Shown: positions 51,219-62,419 of the stretch, piece after piece
Position numbering within the stretch: the stretch's first letter is position 1
Layout: each line of letters starts with the position of its first letter
Source: Cymbidium sinense
Taxonomy: Eukaryota; Streptophyta; Magnoliopsida; Asparagales; Orchidaceae
Reading direction: 5' to 3'
Assembly: GCA_021442155.1 (NCBI GenBank)
Contig: CM038221.1
Span: forward strand, 31,711,906 to 31,775,905
DNA: 64,000 nt
Translations under genes and position numbers: made by a program
The notes under the pieces: model-generated
Told to the model about the DNA's origin: nothing
The model's database searches: none
The model's input: the letters and a program-made list of their open reading frames with translations, nothing else

Positions 51219-53540
51219 AGAAGAATATGATAAAAAAATATATCAAGGTACATCTTCCTGTAAATGTCTAATAAGAATATCCATAACTAAAGTAAAATGA
51301 TATGGGATTAAAGCCAATCCTTAATGTAATCCAACTTAAATAGAAAAAAATACTTGGTCAACCCTCCTTATATTTGAACACAAGTAATTGCTCCAATATA
51401 CATATCCTAATAACTTGAATATAAGTAATATTAACACCTTTCTTTTTCAGAACCCTCCAAAGCACTTCTCTTAGAACTTTATTATATTCTTTCTCTAAAT
51501 TAATAAATATCATATGTAGATCTTCCTTACTCTCTATACTTCTACATCAGACCTCTTAACAAATGTATAACATCCATAGTAGACCTACCCAATATAAAAC
51601 TAAACTAATTTTGAGAAATTTTTATATCACATCGCAACCTATGTTCAATTACTCTCTCCCATAAATTTAATGCATAACATATTACCTTAATTCCTCTATA
51701 ATTTGCACACACTTGTGCATCACCTTTATTCTTAAAAATAAGAACCAATAAACTCTTTCTCCACTCACCTGACATCTTTTTAGTCTATAAAATAATATTA
51801 AAAAGATTATGAAGCCTAAAAATTCCTTGATCTTCTAAACATTATCATACTTTTATTAGAATATCATCTAGTCCTATTGCTTTCCCACATTTTATTTTCT
51901 TTAAAACCTCTCTACCATCGATTTTATTGATATTGCATTACAAATAAAATTCTCTAGAGTTTAGATCGCTAAAATCAGTTGTATTCTCATAATCTTCAAT
52001 AAAAAATTTATCAAAATATCTCATCCACCAATGTTGAATTTCCTCTTCTAAGAAAAATACTTTTTGATCTTCATCTTTATATATTTCACTTGAACTAAAT
52101 CTTTACTTCTCCTATCTCTTTGTTTAGCTAACTTGCACATACATCTGTCACCATTTATAATATCTAATTTATTATATAAATCACTAAATGTTGAATTCTT
52201 TACATTACATATTATTTTCTTAAAATTCCAACAGGCCACTATATCATTATCAATCCTTCGTGCTTTTATATCTAAATTAATTTTTATAATAAAATATTTT
52301 TTTTAATCTTTTCTTGCAATATTTGACTCCACCATCAATTATTTTTTTACTAATAGGAGCTTTTTTTAAAATTCTCCAAGCCTATTTTTCTTCAACTTAA
52401 TCTCTTTTGATACTTTTTTCTACATAACATTAACTTCCTCATAAATATCTCAAATTCTAAGATTTTATAATAACTTACTCTAAAAAATATTTTTATTAAT
52501 GTTCTTTAGATATCCCCATCTAATCCTAAGGTAATTTTTCAATTTATTTTTCATCTTCTAACCCTTAAATCCAAAACTAGTAATCGATGCTAGTATTTCA
52601 ACTTTCACTTAGAATGACCTTACAATCTAAATGATCAATTTTTCTTATCAAAAAATAATTAATTTGCATTTTATTAGATTCATTCTTATAAGTGATAATA
52701 TACTCATATCTTTTCTTATATTAGCAATTACAAAATCATAAGTTAAAGAAAATTTAATATAATTATACCTTCTTCATTAGTCACTCAAAACCTATAGCGA
52801 TCATAAATATTTTTAAAATCTTCGCAACACCACTAAAATGTCTAATTAAATCTCCTTTAACAAATACTCTTTCTTTAAGAGGTATTCCCTATATTAATCT
52901 TTCTTAGTCATTTCAAATTTTTTTTTGAGTATATATCTAAATCTACTTGAGGGGCATAAATACTTATAACATTAATAATCTTAGTGTCAACTATGATTTT
53001 TAAAGCTATAATTCTATCTTCAATCCTAGTAATTTTCATAATATTATTCTTCAAACTTTTATTTATAATCACATATACACCATTTCTTATACGACTTCTA
53101 CCAGAAAACTAAAATTTAAAACTTAAACTATCAATCTCCTTAGCTTCTCCACAACCTATTTTGTTTCTTGAATAGGTAAGATATTTATATTCCTATGAAT
53201 TATAATACCTAATAATTAAATTAATTTACTTATAAAAGTATCTATATTCAAGTTTCTATCTAATTCTAGTTTTATGAACTAACTTCTTTACTTGCATTAA
53301 TCCATAATCTGAGAACCCTTGCTTATTTAGCACTGCACCTAGGAGCTGATGCAACAACCCTTACACACTTTTCACTATATTCAAGCCATACAATACATCG
53401 CTTTGAAGGAATGACTTAGCATTAATATTTTAAAGATTTATGTCATAGTTTTTTGATAAATTTTATGCTAGTTGTTGACTACCAAATGCAATCCTCCACT
53501 TTTCCTATTCGAAGCTTGAGACTTGGCAACAACAGTGTTG

Positions 53541-53556
53541 CTTGACTAAATGAAAT
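53541..53556. repeat. Right target-site duplication of the outer LINE
   Basis: CTTGACTAAATGAAAT is identical to 48,115-48,130. It is followed by a poly(A) tract (53,558-53,576) that belongs to the interrupted host sequence. Confidence 0.9.
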
Positions 53557-53576
53557 CAAAAAAAAAAAAAAAAAAA

Positions 53577-54415
53577 GTTAAATGGTAATTGTTGGGATCA
53601 TATATATTTCATTTCATCAAGCAAAACTTGTCATGCAAAGCAAAAAACTTAAAGCACCTCAAAAACACCAAACTGAGTAAAACTCAATTTGATTGAATCA
53701 ATGCCCAAATTAGCACATATTAGTCCAATTGAACCAACTTTAAAAGATTGAATCTATATATGCTTGAATTGATCAGATTGAGCTCAATCAAAGTGACCTA
53801 AACCTATCCCCAAACCCCTCACAACAAGAAGCATTTGGTCATGATGCTTTTGAAACTTTAGATATTTGAATTACACAAGTTTTGTGCTTGACCTTATCAA
53901 AAGTCATTTGTCTCAAGTGAGGAATAAAGATATTATTTATAAATATTAGTTCTTATTTTTATTATATCTAAGTAAGACGAGCAACCTCAGAGTTTTATAT
54001 GTCAATCTACTGTAAATAAATTAGAATATTTACCTGGTATCATGATGTTACCACAAACATTGTAATTTTTTTTATTATGATTAGAGTAATTTAGCAATAA
54101 TCATGGCTACATTATGAAAATTAAGGTCATCATGGTTAGCTATAATCTTAATTTTCATAGATTTCCATAATGTAGTCATGATGATCTTCAATGTCCATAT
54201 CAAATAAGCATTAATTTAAAATCCAATAAACCCAAATTAGCCCTAGCCAAATCCATAAATAAAACCCCTATCCCTCAGTTCAATACATATACAAATTCAA
54301 ATCCTTAGGAAAGAGCCAAGACTTCCTCTAAAGCTCCACTAGCCCACCTAGCCACCTATAACTACATGCCAATGCCACTAGTGGTAGCCATTGTCCACCA
54401 AGCCTTCACCTATTG
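53577..54415. other. Gene-free spacer with an imperfect hairpin
   Basis: No gene is visible. An imperfect inverted repeat is present: ATCATGGCTACATTATG with GAAAATTAAG (about 54,097-54,124) pairs with CTTAATTTTC and CATAATGTAGTCATGAT (about 54,148-54,183), with a ~9-bp insertion in the right arm. This could be a small MITE. Confidence 0.45.
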
Positions 54416-55247
54416 TTAAAAAGGCTTTCAAGTCATGTGCCTCGAGGCGTGCCTCATATTGAGGCGCATGAAGAGTGTCTTGAGGCTTAAGCCTTAGTCA
54501 GTTCATTGAGACATACACCTTTTCAAGTGAGGCTTAATGCCACCGAGACATTTTAAGGTGGAGCCATACTTTTTTTATAAGTAAAAATTAAAATTAATTT
54601 ATTCAAATATTAGTATATTTTATAAATTATTATACCAATTCTCTATTTACCCCATCGTCTCAAATGAGTTAAAGTTCTCAATTTTAAACAATTCGTCCCT
54701 CCCAAATCATGTGATTTAGCATTACTCTTCTACTTCAAACAACAAGAGCCAGTGCTTCTCGGTATCAACATGTCTCTAAGAAGCATGAGCCACAACAATA
54801 CTTCTATCTTCCTCCATTTATTAATCTATTATTTTATTTAAAATTATATTGAATATATTATTAATTGGTATAAGGAGAAATAAAAAAGCTATAGCAAATA
54901 AAGAATATTTTGAAGATGATAAGATATTTTTCGAGGATGATAGTTATTACATATAATTATTCTTCTAAAAATGATGAAAGTGATGATGATATCACTATAA
55001 TCTTGATCCTCATGGCACATTTAAATATTAAGTGATCGCTTATATGAAATCTCATTTATGTTCTATATTATATTTGAGATTTTGATTTATGATTTGTGTC
55101 ATTATGATAATAAACTAAGCCAATATATTGATAGTTTGACATATTTATGAATTATTTATAATTTTATTATTTTTTATTTCTTTGCTTTTAGACTTACGCC
55201 TTGTCTCTCTACAGCAAAATACCTCAATTCTCAATTTCACCTTTTAA
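54416..55247. mobile_element. Unclassified DNA-transposon-like element
   Basis: It begins TTAAAAAGGC and ends ACCTTTTAA, a short imperfect inverted pair, and both ends border TATTG-like flanks. Near the left end are repeated GAGGC phrases (CTCGAGGCGTGCC, TTGAGGCGCATG, TTGAGGCTTAAGCC). The interior has an acidic codon stretch near 54,910-54,990 (GAAGATGATAAG, GATGAAAGTGATGATGAT). This pattern recurs in plant non-autonomous hAT-like elements, but the class is a guess. Confidence 0.4.
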
Positions 55248-56590
55248 ATATTGACTTCACCACATTTATCAATATATCTTTGTCATCACCTTGAGGACTA
55301 CTCGTGTGGTCACCATTAGACTTACCACAAACATACCCCTAAGCCCATAGCAATCAATATTTTTGGGCTGATCACAACCATTGCCCTAAGGTTAATAGTT
55401 GCCTCATCTTTTAAGTTCACCACTGATGTCAAATTTAAGTGTATTATTGGCTCCACCTTTGGGCCTTCCACAAATGCCACCCCTCAATTTGTCTCAACCA
55501 TACCATTAAATTTTCCATCAACACTAACTTTGGGCCTATATTAGTTTTTACCTCAAGGTAGTCACAAGATCTGTTGCAGCCACAACTCATAGGTTTGCCA
55601 CCATTATCAGCTTCAAGTTTGAGTAGTTGCCATTAAAGTTAGAAGCAATTGTTGACCCTAGGGCTTTCATAATCATCACCATTTGGATTTCTATTGTTGC
55701 CACATTTAAGCGTGCCACTGTGACCACCTTTGGGATTACTTTAACTACTATCATTAGGTACAATAAAGTGTTTACAATTGAACATTTAACAATTGACACC
55801 ATTAGGTGTTTCTACTTCAATCCAAGCAATGTCGCATTCATATTCCATTGATTTTATCATGTTTGCCTGATTCAATGTATGAAACATATGTGAAGGTCAA
55901 CAAAAACTCAAATTCAAACTTCTAAATAGAGGGTCAAGGGAAAATTGACACAAGAAGTTTGCTATGCCTAAGCCAACACTTTTGGCTATTTTGGTAAATG
56001 CAAGAGCTTCTCTCTCTCCTTACTTCTATAAGATTATAAGTAAGATTCTAGCATTGCCCATGAACATTTCTAAATATATTATCCTAAAAGGTGCGATGAG
56101 AGTGAATTGATGCTAAAAATTAGAAGTTAAACATTATAAGATGTAAATAAGCAAGATAGAGAAGCCTTGTGGAATACAAAGAACCAGAACTTTGTGACAA
56201 ACAAACATCTTACAAAAATAGAAGAAAAGGTCACGAGAATGATCCAAAGAGCTTTAAAGCATGTTGCTAGAATACACTTGAGTGAAGAAATACCAGAATG
56301 ATCTTCAATTTTAATTATTCAGAGACAACCGACAAATACAAGGGGACATACCTCAACCCTTACAGTGAGTGGGAGGACTTATTATCCAGATAGTAATGAA
56401 GAATCTAGTCCTCCCAAATGAATCAAAAAGAGGAAATCCCAACTAAGAGGCGTGTTCTTTAGGGATATTTCGCTACTAACCAAATTCAAAATCATCCATC
56501 TCTAATCTTAAAAAGAAAGGTTAGATCCTACTAAATATGATGCTTATTTTAAGTTAGGTACCTCCTTGCTAAACACTAATGGCACATTAA
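55248..56590. other. Gene-free stretch with ACC/GCCACC-rich imperfect repetition
   Basis: From ~55,280 to 55,800 the plus strand carries loosely repeated CACCATT, GCCACC and CCACAA phrases. The 71-codon minus-strand and 74-codon plus-strand frames over it look like products of that composition. I recognise no gene. Confidence 0.4.
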
Positions 56591-56599
56591 AGTGCCACT

Positions 56600-57430
56600 T
56601 GTTTTTTACCACTTCTTCTCATGCCTTTCACTAGGAGCAATAATGTTGTTCGTCAAGTTCAAGATAATCCCCATCACTGAACTTGCCAATGCCTAAAAGC
56701 CACTAAAAAGCTCAAAAGCCTTATTGATTAGCGAAGAGCTTGAGGAGTCATTACGCAGATTCATCACTTACTTCTAATAGGAGATCTTAACATGAAAAGT
56801 TTAGAGTCAACAGTCGCCTTTGTCACACTAATATAAGGGCTGAACAAAAAATTAATCAAGAAAGTGCTAGGACTAAAATAACCTAATATGTTAGCAAAAA
56901 TATTGAAACTTACTAATAACCACATAAATGAAGAGGAATACAATTGAAAGGAGGCATAAAACCTCGATACCTTAAATATGGGAACTCACAATAACATCAA
57001 CAGCCACCAATTAGGAATAGTGGTAACTTCAATTTGGCCATAAATATAACCTATCAAGACACTCTCTAAGGCCAACCATCACGTCATCAACTTGGCCTGA
57101 GAATTGAACGAAGGAACTCGCTAGTGAGTCAACCACAAAGAAACAAATTGATGAAAGTCGCTAAGAACATCACTCATGCTCCTTTGCAAGTCTCCTACAT
57201 CAAATTGGTGAACACGGTCAAGGATAAAAAACACTTCTGTCAGCCACCTCCATTATATTCACAACCACATATTTGAGATTCGAAGAAATATTGTATTTTT
57301 CATAAAGACCATAGTCACAACATAGAGGATTGCCAACACATTAGTGGACTAGTTGAAGAACTCATCAAAATAGAGAAATTGAAAAGCCCATAATCATTCA
57401 AGATGAAACATCAACAAAAAAATAAGAAAG
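56600..57430 (+). pseudogene. Ty3/gypsy-type gag relic
   Basis: The clear part is at ~57,284-57,400. It reads KKYCIFHKDHSHNIEDCQHI followed by SGLVEELIKIEKL, matching the Cys/His knuckle and the following helix of plant gypsy Gag proteins (typically YC.FH.DHGH.T..C..L...IE.LI..G.L). Upstream, ILKLTNNHINEEEYN near 56,900 fits the Gag segment before the knuckle. Stops separate the pieces. No protease, RT or LTR was found nearby, so this is an isolated fragment. Confidence 0.65.
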
Positions 57431-57704
57431 AAAGAGGAGATGAAGTCACCCTAGCACAAGTTATCCAAATAAAAGGATGCATACCATCTCTAAAGCATTT
57501 TTGAGAGAATCTTGAAACAACTACTTTCTGATTCTATTTCTCGCAGCAAATGCTAAAATGTTTTCTTTTGCCAACATTTGGAAGTGTTAAAAAAAATTCT
57601 TTTATCATTGGCATCCATACCATCATAGAAGTCCTTTTGAAAATTGTTAAAAGAACTTCAACTAATGCTCTTAATATAAGTTGTTACGGTTTAATTGCAA
57701 TCAA

Positions 57705-58505
57705 CAACAATAACAAGTCTTTATCCCACAATGTGGGGTGACTACATGAATCCTTTTTTTTTTCCAATGTGCCCTATTAAGTGTCATAATCTCATTTAAT
57801 CTTAATAAATTAAAGTCATTTTTTATACTTCTTAACCAAGTCTTTATAGGTCTACCTCTACCTTTCTTAACATAGGTCAAATGTAATACATCCACTCACC
57901 TAACTGTATCATCGAACGGTTGACATTTAATTTGACCAAATCAACTAAAGCAACACTCTCTAATCTAAAATGCCACTGGAGCTACTTCAACGTTGTCACG
58001 TATATATTTGTTTCTCATTTTATCTCTAAGTGCAAAGTCACTCATCCACTTAAGCATCCTCATCTCTGCAATACTTAACTTAATTTTATGCTGCTCTTTT
58101 ACTAGCCAACATTATGTGCCATAAAGCATTGCAGGTCTCATCATCATCTTATAAAATTTCACTTGAGTCTAAACGGTACTTTCCTATCACAATAGGTCCA
58201 ATGAATTTCTCCATTTCAACCATCCAACTTGAATTCTACTAATAACATCCCCATCTATATCAACATCACTTTGAATAGTAGACTTGAGATATCTAAAACA
58301 TTCACTCACTTTAATGACTTGATCCCATTATCATTACTCTGTCACTAGATCTTCTACAACTAAAATTACACTCTATGTATTCAGTTTTAGATCTACTAAA
58401 ATGAAACCCTTTAGACTCTAAGGTTGACCTCCATAATTCAAGGTTTCCTTGAACACCCTCTCTAGTCTTATCAACAAGAAGAATATCATCAACATACACT
58501 AAGGC
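57705..58505 (-). mobile_element. RTE-type LINE 4, 5'-truncated (~800 bp)
   Basis: The 3' tail AAGTCTTTATCCCACAATGT follows a short CAA-rich start on the plus strand. On the minus strand MYVDDILLVDKTREGVQG (58,499 downward, YVDD active-site box) and the C-terminal VKKGRGRPIKTWLRSIKND (around 57,870) are readable. It is flanked by a near-perfect target duplication, TTAATTGCAATCAA (57,691-57,704) and TTAATTGTATTCAA (58,506-58,519). It is frame-broken and inactive. Confidence 0.88.
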
Positions 58506-58519
58506 TTAATTGTATTCAA

Positions 58520-59610
58520 TCAATTGAAATTCGGTACCAAATTTCATCACTTATCTCTTATTACAAAGGGAACTCAATAATTGTTTACATTCAATAATCA
58601 AAATTATATTATGCACCAAGGAGCTTGCAATTATACTAGGCAGTTACCATACCTACGGGAGGATTTGTCAAACTTGCTTAGTGAAATTCTCATTTTTTTA
58701 TCAGCAAAATCTTGAATCCTACCATTCGAAGAGTTATCTTGTTACGCTTAATTCTTGGCACTCAAGCATGTCTTCTACTAGTCAAATGCCAAGTTGAAAT
58801 CTTTAGTGTCAAAAATATAAAAAATCTAGTCATAGAAATTAACTCTCGTTTGTGATAAGATTCACATTGGACATCATGAAAGTTCATTTTAATTAACAAG
58901 TCTAGATGATTACCCTCATGAATATGAAAAACTCTGATGAATGATGAGGCTCATTTAGGATGAAAATGAATTTAAAAGACACACAAAGAAGTTAACTAGG
59001 ATATAAAATTTGTTATTAACTCAACAAATTTCACATGATGAACTCAACTCTCTGACAATAATGCTAAAATATTTGCATAAACCATAGGCTGCCTCATTGT
59101 TTTTCATAAAGAAAGGAAGGAAATGACTGTTAAGTTAAAAAGAACATGTTCAATTGCAAAAGATATATATTTCATACAAAAATATAAATTATAAGGCACA
59201 TATCAAAGTCACTCTTTTAATACATAAATATATTATTTACACCATTGGAATTTTCTCTTCCCATTTTTTCATATCCAAGAGAACACACCAATTGTCTCTT
59301 TGAAGAATTGGCCTTCCTAGCCTACAAAGTTATGTCACTAAGATTTTCTCTTTCTCCCATATCTAAGTGAACTCATTGATCGTCTCTTAAAATAATTGGC
59401 CTTCATTGACCCTTCCAACATCTCATTCCTATGAAAACAACACACATTAGAAACTACTTGGCCCTATTCATGTCATCAAACACAACTCCTTTATTTTCTA
59501 TGACTTGGTTTAAGGTCACTTACAGGGAGACCACATCTTTACTTATAATTCTTGTAAATGTGCAAGTAGACCAATCTTGTGGATCGAATAAATGGGAATC
59601 ATTGTCCATC
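58520..59610. other. Gene-free spacer
   Basis: AT-rich. A weak duplication of about 88 bp is visible near 59,257-59,415 (TTTTCTCTT.., CATATC.AAG.GAAC, AATTGGCCTTC twice). No gene or transposon is recognised. Confidence 0.45.
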
Positions 59611-60703
59611 ACACTGAAGCCGGTTTGGTAGCTTTTAGCCTTTTCATTTGAGCGAGACATAAGTGTTTGGGAGCTGCTTTCTAAATCACATGTCGTAAGA
59701 AATCATGTTTGACGCCTGCTTTTTCGCGACCTAAGGGTGGATGTCCGATCGGGCTTTCTAAATCTTGTTCTGCCTTCCGCTAAATTATTCTTCCAAAATT
59801 ACCCCTACCAATTTCCCGTTATGACAAACGAAAGCTGTGATAATACCCCAAGTTCATCTCATGTGTTCAGCATTTTCGCATCTCCACTTTCCTATTCTTC
59901 AATCCATGAACCGTGAAGTATCTAGGGCTTTATAGTGTCAAGTATCAGACAAAAAAGGGGCTTCGAAGTTTTTCCACCACCGGTTATATATTTCCCCTTT
60001 AGAGACTAGCACTCTCTCCCGTCCTTCTCGTCGACCATGATTCCAACAACGAATAAAGGTATGTCCTTACAACGAGGTGTTAAATGCATCACCCGGTTTC
60101 TTTTGTAATCATTTGATTTATTTGAATAAAGTGAAAATGTTGTTGATTTGTTGTGATATTAATTTCTGTGATTTTACATTTCTATCTTATAACTTTATTA
60201 AATAATGCTCGAAGGCTTTTGTGATTTTACATTTCTATCTTTTGAAGCCTTTTGGAGTGGATGTTCGTTTTTTTATTTTCTATATGATTTTCAACTTTTA
60301 TCTTAAATGTAGGTCCAACGATTTTTTAGTTTCTTTTGTAACTTTTTTCTATGATGCATCAATACAGAGGATCCTATTTCATCATTGAACCTCTTTCTTT
60401 ATTTATATCAGTCTAGTGATATCTAAGGAAGTTGAGATTTTATTAATTCTCTCATGTTCTATGTGCATTTTGTTTTATAAAAATAATTGGTTAGAAAGGA
60501 TAAATTAATAAACCATTGTATTATCGGAATGTGGACTGACATTAATTGAAGATGAGGTAATAGAAATAGGCTCAAGTGAATTGGGCCTTTACGATGAATG
60601 TTAGAAAATACATCAATTAGATGAGTAAATAAAAGTAAATGATGATTTCAACGGGTCTGGGTTGGACCGATAGGGCTGTAAAAAGTTTTTATTGTCTAGT
60701 TTC

Positions 60704-61100
60704 TGAAAATATGTTGTTGTCTATAGATTTTTATTGGTTGAATAGCAAGCTAGATCATCTTATGAATGATCCTATTAGTTTGTTTTGCATGACAATTTAA
60801 GTTTTGAATAGCAATAATGTAGTTTATGAGGTACAAGTCAAGGCATATTTTATTGGAGTGGTTACATTTAACTTGATGTTAAGTTCTATATTACATAAGT
60901 TTATGAAAATATGTTATTGTCTATAGATTTTTATTGGTCGAATAGCAAGCTAGATCATCTTATGAATTATCCTATTAGTTTGTTTTGCATGACAATTTAG
61001 GTTTTGAATAGCAATAATGTAGTTTATGAGGTACAAGTCAAGGCATATTTTATTAGAGTGGTTACATTTAAATTGATTTTAAGTTTTATATGACATATGT
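60704..61100 (+). repeat. 200-bp tandem duplication in the Harbinger 5' part
   Basis: Copy 1 starts TGAAAATATGTTG at 60,704 and copy 2 starts TGAAAATATGTTA at 60,904, an exact 200-bp period. The copies differ at only about a dozen positions, so the duplication is recent relative to the decay of the nearby coding sequences. Confidence 0.93.
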
Positions 61101-61179
61101 ATTTAGACATATTTCCTAAACATATAAGTATTATCCTATTACCATATTGCTTTGTTAATGTTATAGCTTGCCAGATGGG

Positions 61180-62140
61180 AAAACCAAATGATGAGTGTAT
61201 TCGCCACATGGGAGAGAGAAATCAAGATTATATTTTGTGAATTATGTTTAAAAAATTGGAATTGGGTAACATACCAACAACTCACTTCAATAAAGAAGGT
61301 TGACAAAACATTTTAATAAAAAACAGAAAGACAATACGATAAAACATAGTTGAAGAACAAATCAGACAAACTTAAGAAAAACTGTAAACTCTAGGAGGAA
61401 CTAAAATGAGGATCTACTAGATTAGGGTGGAATCCTATCAGGAAAACAATAGAAGTTTCAGATGATTGGCGAAAAGAAAAATTAGAGGTGAACTAATACT
61501 TTAATCATGTAATCTTTTTATTTTATTTTAATCTATTGCAGAATTGTGTCTTTAAATAATAACATGTTTATACTCAGAAATGGTACTCTCAAATATAAGT
61601 TGTGTCTAATGTAAAAAAATTAGCCTATGTGGCATAGATCCATAACTAGAAGAGAAGCTTGACATGATGTTTGATGACGTTATAACTACCAGTGCTCATG
61701 CTTAAGGTCCAAGCCAAGAAAATCCCCAAAATTTGACTGAGCCTGAAAAAGCACATTCCAATAAAATAAATGAAGAATTAATGCATGATATTGGTGAATA
61801 AGGTAAAGATAGTCATTCAAAATGCATATCATCACTAGGTCAACAAAGATAAAAGAAAAGAAAAGAAAAATAATGCTACATTCTTAAGAGACCATATATC
61901 ACAATTGGTTTTAACATGTACAAGTATAACATACAGTGCTAAAACCATGCATGTTTGTCCACCACCTATATTAAAAGTCATCAAGATACTTGATAATACT
62001 TCTGAAATTTTTGATGACATGTCGTTATATCTATTTTCAACAAAACTCCTTGAAGACTGAACTAAGTAAGACGCTTTTCCGACAATGGTGCTTGAGCGAA
62101 GAGTTCATTACCTTTGCTATTTTATGAACAATAGTGATGT
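61180..62140 (+). pseudogene. Myb/SANT-like protein relic of Harbinger element
   Basis: Frame-shifted reading gives FATWEREIKIIFCELCLK (~61,199), LELGNIPTTHFNKEG (~61,257, then a TGA where Trp is expected), and LGWNPIRKTIEVSDDW (~61,425-61,475). Next comes KLDMMFDDVITTSAHA (~61,656), and near 62,000 LYLFSTKLLED followed by AFPTMVLERRVHYL. This order matches plant Myb/SANT-like (MSANTD-type) proteins, many encoded beside Harbinger transposases, where they bind DNA and help the nuclease. Multiple stops and shifts make it a pseudogene. It precedes the transposase relic by about 0.3 kb. Confidence 0.75.
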
Positions 62141-62419
62141 CTAAATACCTTTTATAGCTATGACTCTATGTTTTTTAATTATATATCAACTCTAGTTATG
62201 TCATTATTTTTGTTTGTTTATGTTTCTTCATTGCTAGTCATCATATTTGTATTTCTCATTCAGTAGCTGAGTTTTGTTGTTGCATAAATCACGAGTTATT
62301 TATTTATTTTATATCTTTTAATATAGAAAGTTACGTATTGATGGAGACAATAGAAACTAATGAGCTACTAGAAAGGGCTTAACACATATATATTATTACA
62401 ACAACATATTTCATAAATG

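Larger units (their letters stand above)
48131..53540 (-). mobile_element. RTE-type LINE 1 (outer), near full length, split by nested LINE 2
   Basis: The minus strand runs 5' to 3' from 53,540 to 48,131 and ends in (TTG)n with the RTE-like tail around ...GGGATAAAGGCTTGTTG. Its own parts are 53,540-51,228 and 48,929-48,131, about 3.1 kb, the usual full length for plant RTE LINEs. Decayed endonuclease is readable at ~53,160-52,640 (EAKEIDSLSFKF, RNGVYVIINKSLKNNI, ISIYAPQVDLD, GIPLKERVFVKGD), and reverse transcriptase from ~51,900 down. Stops and shifts throughout make it inactive. The flanks are a 16-bp target duplication. It is inserted in eIF4E intron 1 or just upstream. Confidence 0.9.
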
